A stretch of 64,000 nt of DNA, from NCBI GenBank assembly GCA_003216975.1, contig QCHY01000001.1:104411-168410 (forward strand), in the 5' to 3' direction. The DNA is from Prochlorococcus sp. AG-402-I20. GTDB taxonomy: Bacteria > Cyanobacteriota > Cyanobacteriia > PCC-6307 > Cyanobiaceae. The notes below the pieces were generated by a model. The model did no database searches, was not told the origin of the DNA, and saw nothing but the letters and a program-made list of their open reading frames with translations. Every line of letters begins with the position of its first letter. Position 1 is the stretch's first letter. Positions 28,137-37,384 of this stretch are shown here, one piece after another. The translations under genes and the position numbers were made by a program.

Positions 28137-28238
28137 ATGATCTTCACTCTTGGATGGGCCTCCTTAGCTGCTATTTTCACTTTTTCTATAGCAATGGTTG
28201 TTTGGGGTAGAAATGGTGATGGTTCTATCGATATTTAG
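28137..28238 (+). CDS. petN: Cytochrome b6f complex subunit PetN
   Basis: A 33-residue single-pass thylakoid protein, subunit VIII of the cytochrome b6f complex, needed for complex assembly. The sequence [20 protein letters not shown] followed by GRNGDG matches PetN (family pattern TLGW...[12 protein letters not shown]). The C-terminal GDGSIDI tail is a little longer than in plants. A small membrane ORF follows two bases after the stop. Confidence 0.92.
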   Translation: MIFTLGWASLAAIFTFSIAMVVWGRNGDGSIDI

Positions 28239-28240
28239 TT

Positions 28241-28372
28241 ATGGTGATGTCTATAGATTTTACTCTCTATAGCTTTCTATCTTTTCTTTCTATTGCCCTT
28301 CTTTCATTTATAACAATTGGTGTAATTTACATTAGTTATATTGACTGGAAAGATAAGAGAAGAAAAAAATAA
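28241..28372 (+). CDS. Putative 43-residue membrane protein after petN
   Basis: ATG-to-TAA ORF starting two bases after petN. One hydrophobic helix (LSIALLSFITIGVIYISYI) is followed by a basic DWKDKRRKK tail, giving a clear positive-inside topology with the C terminus in the cytosol. The tight spacing to petN suggests co-expression. I cannot match it to a named photosynthetic or NDH subunit. Confidence 0.55.
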   Translation: MVMSIDFTLYSFLSFLSIALLSFITIGVIYISYIDWKDKRRKK

Positions 28373-28381
28373 GATTTAATA

Positions 28382-28981
28382 TTACTTTGATTTTAGGTTT
28401 AATGAAATAATTTCTAATGCTTGTTTCATTTTATCAATATTTGATTTATACATACTTATATCCTTTTCCACCCTTTGATATTGGTAGCCAAGTAATTCAG
28501 AAATTTTAATTATCTCTTTATTTATTTCTTCTTCTTTCACATTCTCATAACAAGGCATTTCACTAATCAATTTATATATTCCGATAGCATTGATACGACT
28601 ATAGTAGTTATTTTCTTTATTCTCTTTTTTTAGTTGCGATAGAAATTCATTTATATCTTCTTTTGTAAATGATTTTGCCTTGTTGACTAATTGATCAGAG
28701 CAGCTAGTTATCTCAGTTGGATTAAAACCATTGCAATTGCAGATTGCGTCGAACAGCATTGTTATATGTTCGCTAGGTTTATAACCACTAGTAAATTTGC
28801 TAAATATTTCTTTTAAACCAGTAGCAAAGATTGAGTCATTTTTAAAGTTTTTCTGATGACTCAAAAGATGAAGCTCTACAAGCAATTCATCTGCAAGTTT
28901 TCTATAAATTGGTGGTATGACATAAGGAAACTCCTTATGGAAATCAGATTTGCTGTCTGAAATTGTTGCTCTAACGCTCAA
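28382..28981 (-). CDS. thf1: Thf1/Psb29, photosystem II biogenesis protein
   Basis: Thylakoid formation 1 homologue, involved in PSII repair and in the stability or activity of thylakoid FtsH complexes. Family marks: [14 protein letters not shown] near the N terminus, then [19 protein letters not shown] and the [28 protein letters not shown] block; the C terminus is a coiled coil (~170-199). The frame reaches an ATG at 29041, but that ATG overlaps the start region of clpP, and homologues begin just before the TISD motif, so a TTG at 28981 (or 28987) is preferred. Confidence 0.88.
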   Translation of the reverse strand: MSVRATISDSKSDFHKEFPYVIPPIYRKLADELLVELHLLSHQKNFKNDSIFATGLKEIFSKFTSGYKPSEHITMLFDAICNCNGFNPTEITSCSDQLVNKAKSFTKEDINEFLSQLKKENKENNYYSRINAIGIYKLISEMPCYENVKEEEINKEIIKISELLGYQYQRVEKDISMYKSNIDKMKQALEIISLNLKSK

Positions 28982-29066
28982 TGTCAAACCTAGATAATTC
29001 TTAAGAGACCTTAGCTTACCCTGCGACTTAGCTAGGATCATGAAAACCGACCATTATTATAGTTCA

Positions 29067-29657
29067 ATGATTCCAATAGTTATTGAAGAATCTGGAAGAG
29101 GAGAAAGAGCCTTTGATATTTATTCAAGGCTTTTAAGAGAAAGAATAGTCTTTTTGGGTGAACCAGTTACGAGCGATTCTGCAAATCGGATTGTTGCTCA
29201 ACTGCTTTTCCTTGAGGCTGATGATCCTGACAAAGATATTTTTCTCTACATCAATTCTCCAGGTGGATCTGTTTATGACGGCCTTGGCATTTTTGACACA
29301 ATGCAACATGTGAAGCCTGATATTCATACCGTTTGCGTAGGCCTTGCTGCAAGTATGGGAGCTTTTCTACTTTGCGCAGGAGCAAAAGGAAAGAGAAGCA
29401 GTTTGCTTCATTCGAGAATAATGATTCATCAGCCTCTTGGCGGTGCAAGAGGACAAGCAAGTGATATAAGGATTCAAGCTGATGAAATATTGTTTATCAA
29501 GGATAAATTAAACAAGGAATTATCCGAAAGAACTGGTCAGCCAATTGAAAGAATAAGGGAGGATACAGATAGGGATTTTTATATGTCTCCTTCAGAAGCT
29601 GTTGAATATGGAATTATTGATAATGTTTTCAATAAAAGGCCAATAAATTCAATTTGA
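29067..29657 (+). CDS. clpP: ATP-dependent Clp protease proteolytic subunit
   Basis: Serine protease that forms the Clp barrel with ClpC/ClpX. With the ATG at 29067 it has 196 residues, matching the family start [17 protein letters not shown]; an ATG nine codons upstream at 29040 is possible. The catalytic triad is S96 (GLAASMGAF), H121 (MIHQPLGG) and D170 (DRDFYMSP). It is divergent from thf1 and convergent with ftsH (9 bp between stops), so three protein-quality/PSII-repair genes sit together. Confidence 0.96.
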   Translation: MIPIVIEESGRGERAFDIYSRLLRERIVFLGEPVTSDSANRIVAQLLFLEADDPDKDIFLYINSPGGSVYDGLGIFDTMQHVKPDIHTVCVGLAASMGAFLLCAGAKGKRSSLLHSRIMIHQPLGGARGQASDIRIQADEILFIKDKLNKELSERTGQPIERIREDTDRDFYMSPSEAVEYGIIDNVFNKRPINSI

Positions 29658-29666
29658 TTTTGACCT

Positions 29667-31589
29667 TTATTTTGGATCTTGTAGTACAGGGATAAATCTA
29701 TCTTTTTCAGGAACAACTGTGAATTCTGATAATATTTTGCAGAACTCATCTCCATCCATAGTTTCTTTTTCGATCAAAATTTCAACCAACTTATCCATAG
29801 CAGATCTATTTTTTGAGACTAATTCAAGTGTTTCCTTGTAGCACTGTTTAACTATTTTTCTAACTTGCTCATCAATTTGTTTTGAAATTTCATCAGATAT
29901 ATCAGAGGTATTCATGAGGCTTCTGCCCACAAAAACTTCTTGACTATCTCCTTCTAACGAGACTGGACCAAGGCTGCTCATTCCAAATCTTGTAACCATT
30001 TGACGGGCCATAGAAGCTACTTGCTGTACATCTCCACCAGCACCAGTTGTTACCTCTTCTCTCCCAAAAATGATATCTTCCGCTGCTCTTCCACCTAGTG
30101 CTCCCATAATTCTTGCTTTCAATTGAGACCTACTTATTAATGCCTGATCATCATCTGGAGAGAACCAGGTCAACCCTTTTGCTTGGCCCCTTGGTATTAC
30201 GGTAACTTTTTGAACTGGGTCATGATCTTTTACTAAAGATCCTATTAATGCATGGCCTACTTCATGATAAGCAATTAATCGTTTACTTCTCCCATCAACT
30301 AAGGGTTGACCTTCCATTCCAGCAATAATGCGATCAACTGCGTCGTCTATTTCAGAAAGACCAATATGTTCCTTTCTTCTTCTGGCTGTAAGAATGGCTG
30401 CTTCGTTTAGCAAATTTGCCAGATCTGCCCCAGTAAAACCTGGCGTTCTTCTCGCGATACTTTCTAAAGTTAAATCTTTTTCTAATTTTTTATTTCTTGA
30501 GTGAACTTTAAGTATCGATAATCTCCCTGTTATGTCGGGTGCATCTACTGTTACTTGTCTATCAAATCTACCCGGTCTCATCAACGCAGAGTCTAGAACA
30601 TCTGGTCTATTTGTTGCTGCAATGATGATTATGCCACTATTCCCCTCAAATCCATCCATCTCAGTGAGAAGTTGGTTTAATGTTTGTTCTCTTTCATCAT
30701 TTCCTCCACCAATACCAGCACCTCTTTGTCTTCCAACAGCATCAATTTCATCTATAAAAATTAAGCAAGGACTGTTTTCTTTTGCTCTTTTAAATAAATC
30801 TCGAACACGACTTGCTCCTACGCCAACAAACATTTCTACAAACTCTGATCCCGAAAGGGAGAAGAAAGGTACCCCTGCTTCTCCAGCGATTGCCTTTGCT
30901 AAAAGTGTTTTACCAGTTCCAGGAGGTCCTACAAGCAAAACTCCTCTTGGGATTTGAGCTCCAACAGAAGTAAATCTTTCAGGTTGTTTTAAAAAAGTTA
31001 CTACTTCTTCTAGATCTTGTTTAGCTTCATTTACTCCAGCAACATCATCGAACTTGACGCCAGTTTCGGCTTCCATTGCAAATCTTGCCTTTGTTTTACC
31101 AAACTGCATAGCTTGACCAGGGCCACCAGGCATTGAATTTGATCTTCTTGAGAGTAATATTAAACCTCCAATTAGGATGAGAGGAAATAGAAGATTGCCA
31201 AGTATTCCAATCCCTGCGGGTGCAGTTTTGGGTGGATGAATATCAAAACTGATTCCTTCCTCTTTTAGCGAGGAAACTAATTCCGGAGCTAAACCTGGGA
31301 GATCTACCCTTAATCGTTGAACTCTGTTATCAATTTCAGGATCTATAGATTCGACGATTGCATTTCTTCCTCCTTCATATATGTCAACTGAAGTGACTCT
31401 TCCAGCTTTTACATAGTCTAGAAATCTTCCATAACTAATTTTCGCAATAGGTACATTTCTTGATGCATTAGAAGAATTTACTTGTGTGACTTGATTATTG
31501 GTTGATGATCCAAGAATTTGCCATGTAAGTAAAACTACTATTGTTATTGGAAGAACCCAAAGAGCTATAACTTTCCATTTCTTATCCAT
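29667..31589 (-). CDS. ftsH: ATP-dependent zinc metalloprotease FtsH
   Basis: Membrane AAA+ protease; in cyanobacteria such FtsH complexes degrade damaged D1 in PSII repair. The 640 residues hold two N-terminal membrane helices (~8-26 and ~126-146) flanking a lumenal/periplasmic domain, Walker A GPPGTGKT (221-228), Walker B with D280-E281, the second region of homology near residue ~340 and the zinc site HEVGH (442-446). Which cyanobacterial FtsH paralogue this is cannot be decided without alignment. Confidence 0.96.
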   Translation of the reverse strand: MDKKWKVIALWVLPITIVVLLTWQILGSSTNNQVTQVNSSNASRNVPIAKISYGRFLDYVKAGRVTSVDIYEGGRNAIVESIDPEIDNRVQRLRVDLPGLAPELVSSLKEEGISFDIHPPKTAPAGIGILGNLLFPLILIGGLILLSRRSNSMPGGPGQAMQFGKTKARFAMEAETGVKFDDVAGVNEAKQDLEEVVTFLKQPERFTSVGAQIPRGVLLVGPPGTGKTLLAKAIAGEAGVPFFSLSGSEFVEMFVGVGASRVRDLFKRAKENSPCLIFIDEIDAVGRQRGAGIGGGNDEREQTLNQLLTEMDGFEGNSGIIIIAATNRPDVLDSALMRPGRFDRQVTVDAPDITGRLSILKVHSRNKKLEKDLTLESIARRTPGFTGADLANLLNEAAILTARRRKEHIGLSEIDDAVDRIIAGMEGQPLVDGRSKRLIAYHEVGHALIGSLVKDHDPVQKVTVIPRGQAKGLTWFSPDDDQALISRSQLKARIMGALGGRAAEDIIFGREEVTTGAGGDVQQVASMARQMVTRFGMSSLGPVSLEGDSQEVFVGRSLMNTSDISDEISKQIDEQVRKIVKQCYKETLELVSKNRSAMDKLVEILIEKETMDGDEFCKILSEFTVVPEKDRFIPVLQDPK

Positions 31590-31730
31590 AATACTTTAAA
31601 ATTTCGTCTGATTCTAATGGTGTAATGCCCCTTTCTGTTGGATGATTCCACTAGTTTTTTGGATTTTATAAAAAAAAAATATATTTTAAATTCAATTTAT
31701 TTTTTAATATTAAAAAGTAAATAATAATAT

Positions 31731-32960
31731 TTACAAACTTCTTAGTGCTGTAATGGGATCTAGTTTGGCTGCCCTTTTTGCAGGTAGAACACCAAAAGTT
31801 AATCCTATCGTACCTGAAATTATAACTGTAACAAGTACAGTTCCAAAACCAATAGATGCAGGCAAAGGTGTTAATAAAGCTACTACCTTTACGGTCGTAA
31901 GTCCTAAGCCGGTTCCAGCTAATCCACCCATACTAGAAAGAATTAATGATTCAATTAGGAATTGATTAGAAATATCTAGTCTCCTTGCTCCTAAAGCTTT
32001 CCTAAGTCCTATTTCTTCAGTTCTTTCACTTACAGATACTAACATAATATTCATAATACCTATTCCTCCAACTAATAATGAAATACCTCCAATTGCGGCT
32101 AGCATTAGTGTTAAACCACCTGTAATTGTAGATACTATTTGCAAAGCGTCTTTTTGTGATCTAACAGCAAAGTCATCATCCCTAATTATGTTATGTCTTT
32201 GTCTTAATAAGTTAGTTATTTGAAATTTTGCAGCTTTTGTTGATTTTTCATTTATAGCTTCAACACTAATAAAACTTAGACTTATTCCATATGTTGGATC
32301 TTTGCCAGTAATTCGGCTGACCATTGTTGAAAGAGGAATATATGCGTTCTCATCTTGATTGTTTCCAAATACAGCTCCTTTAGGTTTCATTACTCCAATA
32401 ATTTCAAATGACTGATCTTTTATTCTTATTCGCTCCCCTAATCCCTCTTTTTCATTAAAAAGCTTTTCTTCAAGATCTGGTCCAATAACTACTACATTTT
32501 TTGCCCCTTTTGTATCTTGATCATTGATAAAACGCCCTTTGGCAATCTCAAAGCTTCTTACAACTAAAAAATCACTTGTTACTCCTGAAATCGAGCTACT
32601 TGTGCTTTTTGAACCTGCTTGAATAACTTCGTTTGATGAAATTTGTGGAGCCACTCTTTTGACTGTTGGGACCTGCTGTTCTATAGCCTTGGCATCTTTA
32701 AGAACAAGATTTTTAGGGAAAGCAACTCCTCGTCTTCTAGTGTCATTGTTACCTGGCACTACAAACAATACATTTGCACCTAGATTGCTTAATTGATTTT
32801 CTGCCAGGTTTTGTGCACCTCTACCAACTCCCACTAGGGTTATTACTGAAGCATTACCAATGACTATGCCAAGCATGGTTAATAAGCTTCTAAATTTATT
32901 AGATTTAAGATTCTTTATGGCCATTCCCGACGTTTCAGCAAGCGGGAGTTTTCTTTCCAT
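31731..32960 (-). CDS. MacB/FtsX-type ABC transporter permease
   Basis: A 409-residue permease of the type VII (MacB-like) ABC class, which couples ATP hydrolysis in the cytoplasm to movement of a periplasmic domain. TM1 (~22-42, MLGIVIGNASVITLVGVGRG) is followed by a MacB periplasmic core domain (~50-250) and a C-terminal FtsX domain with three helices and the SVSERTEEIGLRKALGARR coupling motif. No ATPase gene is adjacent, so the partner and substrate are unknown. It follows pyk by 6 bp. Confidence 0.88.
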   Translation of the reverse strand: MERKLPLAETSGMAIKNLKSNKFRSLLTMLGIVIGNASVITLVGVGRGAQNLAENQLSNLGANVLFVVPGNNDTRRRGVAFPKNLVLKDAKAIEQQVPTVKRVAPQISSNEVIQAGSKSTSSSISGVTSDFLVVRSFEIAKGRFINDQDTKGAKNVVVIGPDLEEKLFNEKEGLGERIRIKDQSFEIIGVMKPKGAVFGNNQDENAYIPLSTMVSRITGKDPTYGISLSFISVEAINEKSTKAAKFQITNLLRQRHNIIRDDDFAVRSQKDALQIVSTITGGLTLMLAAIGGISLLVGGIGIMNIMLVSVSERTEEIGLRKALGARRLDISNQFLIESLILSSMGGLAGTGLGLTTVKVVALLTPLPASIGFGTVLVTVIISGTIGLTFGVLPAKRAAKLDPITALRSL

Positions 32961-32966
32961 ATGTTT

Positions 32967-34424
32967 TTAAATAAATAGATTTTCGTTTACTTCTTCTGAA
33001 CCAACTATTCCAACTTTTACTAAGTCTGTTGACCCACTTACGCCTGATAATGTTCCCGCTGTCTCTACAACAAGATCTCCTGGTTTAAGGATATTCATTT
33101 TTTTTGCCATATTCATAGCATCATCAAATGTTTTTGATGTGCTTGTCTGATTCTCTATCAGAATAGGCGTAACACCCCAAACTAGTTGAAGTATACTTGC
33201 AACACTCTTTTCATTTGTTACTGCTAGTACTGGAGTCGCAGGTCTAAACTTACTTACGTTTTTGGCTGTAGCTCCACTTTTTGTTAGAGGAATTATTGCT
33301 GCTGCGTTTATTTGTCTAGCAATGCTGCTTACAGCTGCACTTATTGCATTAGGAATTGTGCTAGGAAGATGACTTTCCAATGCTTTTTGTGGATAATCTC
33401 TTTCTATTCTTTTGGCAATAGTAGCCATAGTTGTTACCGCCTCAATTGGATAATCTCCGACAGCAGTTTCATTAGAAAGCATAACTGCATCAGTACCATC
33501 AAGTATCGCATTCGCCACATCACTTACCTCGGCTCTCGTAGGCCTTGGGCTTGAGGCCATTGAATCAAGCATTTGTGTAGCAGTAATAATTGGTATACCT
33601 AGGCTGTTTGCCTTCTTTATCAGTTGTTTTTGTAATAAAGGTACTTCTTCTGCAGGCATCTCTACACCAAGGTCACCCCTTGCAACCATTACTCCATCAC
33701 ATAATTTTAAAACAGCGTCAATTTGATCAATCGCCTCAAATTTTTCAATTTTTGCAACTACTGGAGTATCAAATCCATGATTTCTGATTAAATCTTTTAT
33801 TTCTATTAAATCTGATGGATTTCTTACAAAACTAAGTGCTATCCAGTCAACTCCTTGCTTTAAGCCGAATGCTAGATCTTCTTTATCTTTGCTTGTTAAT
33901 GCTCTAATCGATAATTGAACATCAGGGAAATTTACCCCTTTATTATTGGATAGAACGCCTCCTACTGTTATCAAACAAATTAACCTTTGTTCTTTTAGAT
34001 CAACTTCTACAACTTTCATTTCTACCCTTCCATCGTCCAACAGTATCCGATTCCCAACAGTTACTTCCTCAGCTAATTTGTCGTAAGTTACATTTGCCTG
34101 ATCTTTATTACAGTCAATATTTTTTGATGTAAGAATAAATTTATCGCCATTTTTAACATTAACAGGACCGTTCTTAAATCTTCCAAGTCTGATTTTAGGT
34201 CCCTGAAGATCTTGGAGAATACCTATGTGAATTCCTAAGTCATCTGATACTTGTCTAATTGTTTTTATTCTTTGAGCATGTTCATCATGGTCTCCATGAC
34301 TAAAATTTAGACGGAAAGTAGTTGCACCAGCCTCTACTAATTTAGTTATTTGACTCGCACTCTCTGTTGCGGGCCCTATTGTTGCTACGATTTTGGTCCT
34401 TCTGGCTAGGTCGAGTATTGTCAT
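32967..34424 (-). CDS. pyk: Pyruvate kinase
   Basis: Last step of glycolysis, phosphoenolpyruvate plus ADP to pyruvate plus ATP. The 485 residues contain the A-domain start RRTKIVATIGPATES, the B domain (~70-170), the catalytic Lys in VVAKIEKFEAI, GVMVARGDLGVEMP and MLDSMASSPRPTRAEVSDVANA, and the C-terminal regulatory domain (~350-485). The extra PEP-utilising domain found in some cyanobacterial and Gram-positive enzymes is absent. Confidence 0.96.
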   Translation of the reverse strand: MTILDLARRTKIVATIGPATESASQITKLVEAGATTFRLNFSHGDHDEHAQRIKTIRQVSDDLGIHIGILQDLQGPKIRLGRFKNGPVNVKNGDKFILTSKNIDCNKDQANVTYDKLAEEVTVGNRILLDDGRVEMKVVEVDLKEQRLICLITVGGVLSNNKGVNFPDVQLSIRALTSKDKEDLAFGLKQGVDWIALSFVRNPSDLIEIKDLIRNHGFDTPVVAKIEKFEAIDQIDAVLKLCDGVMVARGDLGVEMPAEEVPLLQKQLIKKANSLGIPIITATQMLDSMASSPRPTRAEVSDVANAILDGTDAVMLSNETAVGDYPIEAVTTMATIAKRIERDYPQKALESHLPSTIPNAISAAVSSIARQINAAAIIPLTKSGATAKNVSKFRPATPVLAVTNEKSVASILQLVWGVTPILIENQTSTSKTFDDAMNMAKKMNILKPGDLVVETAGTLSGVSGSTDLVKVGIVGSEEVNENLFI

Positions 34425-34502
34425 TTATGTGGCTTGTGATAACAAAAAACTAACATCCGATTGTGTTTTATTTGTCAACTTTTCTATTTAAGAAAAATAA
34501 AC

Positions 34503-34832
34503 ATGGAATTAAATGACTATCAAAGAGAATCTCGAAAGACTGCTCTTTATCCTAATGTTGGCAACAATGCTATTTATCCAACATTAGGCTTAGTTGGGGA
34601 AGCAGGGGAGGTCGCTGACAAAGTGAAGAAAATTCTAAGAGATAAAAAGGGTGTATTTGATAAAGATAGTAAGGATGCAATTAAATTTGAACTAGGTGAT
34701 GTTCTTTGGTACATATCACAACTTTCTAGCGAATTGGGATTTGAATTGGATGAAGTAGCTCTTGGAAACTTGCGAAAGCTAAAGAGCCGAAAATCTCGAG
34801 GGAAAATCCAAGGCAGTGGCGATAATCGTTGA
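34503..34832 (+). CDS. MazG-like nucleotide pyrophosphohydrolase
   Basis: A single all-alpha NTP-PPase domain of 109 residues, a family that hydrolyses nucleoside triphosphates to monophosphates for housecleaning or ppGpp-linked roles. Metal-binding acidic motifs are GLVGEAGEVADKVKK and FELGDVLWYIS. ATG at 34503 is chosen over an upstream start at 34461, as the domain begins MELNDYQ. It is divergent from pyk (78 bp) and convergent with yggT (7 bp). The native substrate is unknown. Confidence 0.87.
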   Translation: MELNDYQRESRKTALYPNVGNNAIYPTLGLVGEAGEVADKVKKILRDKKGVFDKDSKDAIKFELGDVLWYISQLSSELGFELDEVALGNLRKLKSRKSRGKIQGSGDNR

Positions 34833-34839
34833 TTTTAAA

Positions 34840-35142
34840 TTATCCATATATTTGAAATCCTCCCATTGCTAGTGCAGCTGCATTTCCAAGAATTCCTTGA
34901 ACAACTCTAATAACTACAAAAGCTAAAATAGGAGATAAATCTAAGCCTCCTAGTGGAGGAATAATTCCTCTGAAAAAATTTAAGTAAGGATCAGTAATAG
35001 CACATAGATTTACTAGTATCGGATTACTCATATCAAGATTTGGAAACCAGGTCAGCAAGACCCTAATGATTAATATTGTTGAATAAATTCCAAGGGTCTT
35101 TAAAAGTACAAGCAAAACTGTTGGAATAATTTCGTAACCCAT
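34840..35142 (-). CDS. YggT-family membrane protein
   Basis: A 100-residue YggT/Ycf19-type protein with two hydrophobic segments (VLLVLLKTLGIYSTILIIRVLL and LSPILAFVVIRVVQGIL) and the family motif NPILVNLCAITDPYLNFFRGIIPPLGGLDLSP. Relatives act in osmotic stress, thylakoid nucleoid arrangement or cell division; the exact role here is open. It follows scpB on the same strand with a 23-bp gap. Confidence 0.88.
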   Translation of the reverse strand: MGYEIIPTVLLVLLKTLGIYSTILIIRVLLTWFPNLDMSNPILVNLCAITDPYLNFFRGIIPPLGGLDLSPILAFVVIRVVQGILGNAAALAMGGFQIYG

Positions 35143-35165
35143 TAGCCTTTGTTTTTTGTATTATA

Positions 35166-35672
35166 TTACGCCGCCTTTTTGTCTTCTGCTTGATCTGGTT
35201 CGGGTAATACAGAAAATGTTTGATGAAATTTTTCTGAAAGAGTTAACCAGAACGAACGTCCATCCTTTTGTCGTCTTCTTTCAACGAAGTTTTTTTCTAC
35301 AAGCTCTTTAATGTGATCGTATGCACCAGATCCTCTGAGATCTACTAATTCTGATTGAAGTATTTTTTTCTTTAGTGCAACAGTCGCCAATGTTCTGAGT
35401 GTCGCAATCGATAAATCTGCAGGAAGGAGATCCTGAACTAACTCACCTAGTCCTTGTCTTAATTCTAAGCTGTAATAATTTTTGTTTTCTTTTATTTCTA
35501 GAGCAGTGTCACGCTGAGCATATCCAGCCTTCAGTTCCCAGAGGGCGTTTTCTATTTCAGCAATATCTTTTTTCAGTAAGTCAGCCATCTCTTTTGATGA
35601 TGTAGGCCTTCCTTTTAGATAAAGGATTGCCTCAATCTTCGCAGGTAATGATATTTCTCTACTCTCATTCAT
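35166..35672 (-). CDS. scpB: Segregation and condensation protein B
   Basis: Winged-helix kleisin-associated subunit of the SMC-ScpAB condensin complex. In 168 residues, two winged-helix domains are seen: LPAKIEAILYLKGRPTSSKE at the N terminus, and a second half with ELVDLRGSGAYDHIKELVE. ScpB-like SPAADLSIATL-type spacing is retained as LLPADLSIATLRTLATVAL. scpA is not in the window. The gene lies 48 bp after ilvA. Confidence 0.9.
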   Translation of the reverse strand: MNESREISLPAKIEAILYLKGRPTSSKEMADLLKKDIAEIENALWELKAGYAQRDTALEIKENKNYYSLELRQGLGELVQDLLPADLSIATLRTLATVALKKKILQSELVDLRGSGAYDHIKELVEKNFVERRRQKDGRSFWLTLSEKFHQTFSVLPEPDQAEDKKAA

Positions 35673-35720
35673 GAGTTTGCTTTTAGAAGCTATTTTCTTT
35701 GATATCCAAAATTACCGCGT

Positions 35721-37265
35721 CTATTTAAAGTCTGCACCTAAAAATAATTTATATGATGGATTTTGTGTTTCATCCCAATTTTTGTAGCCAACTTTTTGAA
35801 CAAAATTTTTCCAAGCCGGAATGTCAAATTCTTTTACTAGCAGACCTATTACTATCCTTCCAGTGTCAGCTCCATGATTTCGATAATGGAATATGCTTAT
35901 TGTCCAATCTGGCCTCATTGAGTTAACAAATCTCATTAAGGCACCAGGCCTTTCTGGAAATTCAAATCTATATAGTAATTCTCTGTATTCCCCTTTAGAA
36001 ATTTGATTTATTGACCTTGGGAGTCTGCCACCAACCATATGCCTAAGATGAACTTTTGATAATTCGTCATCACTTAAATCATGACAATCAAAACCTTTTC
36101 TTTTGACCTCAGCAATTAATAATTCCCTATCTTTAACATTTGACACCTCTACACCCATAAATATTTGAGCAGTTTTTCCTTCTGACATTCTGTAACTAAA
36201 TTCAGTTAAACTTCTTGATCCAAGTGTTTTACATAAAAGTTTTAAGCTTCCTGCTTTTTCAGGTATTCCGACCGCCAACATAGCTTCTTTTTCTTCCCCT
36301 AATTCTGCTCTTTCTGCTACAAATCTTAGTCGTTCAAAATTCATATTGGCACCGCATGAAATTGCAACTAGATGATTATCTTTCAACTGATTATTAACGA
36401 CATGTTTTTTTAAACCAGCAATAGATAATGCACCTGCTGGTTCAAGTATTGATCGAGTATCTTCAAAAACATCTTTTATAGCTGCACAAATTTCGTCAGT
36501 ATTAACTGTAATCATTTCATCCACATTTTTTTTACAAATAGAGAAAGTCTTTTCTCCTACTTTTTTTACCGCGACGCCATCTGCAAAAAGGCCAACACTT
36601 TCAAGTTCTACAGGTTTGTTTGCCTTTAATGAAAGAGTCATTGCACATGCATCCTCAGGTTCAACACCAATTATCTTTGTATCTGGCCAAATTGCTTTTA
36701 CGTATGTACTTACTCCAGCTATGAGTCCTCCTCCTCCTACTGCGATGTAGATAGCATCAGGTGGTTTATGACTCTGTCTAAGTATTTCCAGACCAATTGT
36801 TCCCTGTCCAGCAATGACTTCAGGATCGTCAAATGGATGAATGAATGTTAAATTTTCTTTTTTAGATATTTCTAGTGCTTTTTTGTAGCACTCATCATAA
36901 GTTTCGCCAAAAAGAATAACTTCTGCATTGTGAGATTCAACAGCCTTTACTTTCATTATGGGTGTTGTCAAAGGCATCACTATTACAGACCTACATTTAA
37001 GAAATGAGGCACTTAGAGCAACTCCTTGTGCATGGTTACCAGCACTTGATGCAATTACTCCTTTTGAAAGCTCCTCTTTTGTTAGCTGAGACATGCGGTT
37101 AAATGCACCTCTTAACTTGAATGAAAAGACTGGTTGAAGGTCTTCTCTCTTCAACCAGATGTCATTTTTGAATTTTTTGCTTAAGTTTTTTGCCCTTTCT
37201 AGTGGGGTTTCTTCAGCAACGTCATAAACACGAGCTCTTAGTATTTTCTGTAAATAGTGCTCCAT
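35721..37265 (-). CDS. ilvA: Threonine ammonia-lyase (biosynthetic threonine deaminase)
   Basis: Converts threonine to 2-oxobutanoate, the first committed step to isoleucine. PLP-binding Lys is K50 in FSFKLRGAFNRM, and the phosphate-binding loop is VGGGGLIAGV. The 514 residues include two C-terminal ACT-like regulatory domains (~325-410 and ~420-505), so isoleucine feedback inhibition is expected. It is the first gene of a likely ilvA-scpB-yggT run. Confidence 0.95.
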   Translation of the reverse strand: MEHYLQKILRARVYDVAEETPLERAKNLSKKFKNDIWLKREDLQPVFSFKLRGAFNRMSQLTKEELSKGVIASSAGNHAQGVALSASFLKCRSVIVMPLTTPIMKVKAVESHNAEVILFGETYDECYKKALEISKKENLTFIHPFDDPEVIAGQGTIGLEILRQSHKPPDAIYIAVGGGGLIAGVSTYVKAIWPDTKIIGVEPEDACAMTLSLKANKPVELESVGLFADGVAVKKVGEKTFSICKKNVDEMITVNTDEICAAIKDVFEDTRSILEPAGALSIAGLKKHVVNNQLKDNHLVAISCGANMNFERLRFVAERAELGEEKEAMLAVGIPEKAGSLKLLCKTLGSRSLTEFSYRMSEGKTAQIFMGVEVSNVKDRELLIAEVKRKGFDCHDLSDDELSKVHLRHMVGGRLPRSINQISKGEYRELLYRFEFPERPGALMRFVNSMRPDWTISIFHYRNHGADTGRIVIGLLVKEFDIPAWKNFVQKVGYKNWDETQNPSYKLFLGADFK

Positions 37266-37384
37266 ATCTAGACTTTCAGCGATTTTTGGTTTAAGTATTC
37301 TCTACATTCCATTTGTTCTTGTGCAAGTTTTTTCAAAATGTAGGGTAGACCTCGTAGATTGGAAGCATTCAATCTCAGAGTTAT

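Noticed and set aside
30532..30957. 141-codon plus-strand frame inside ftsH
   Set aside because: Antisense shadow of the AAA+ domain with no recognisable motif.
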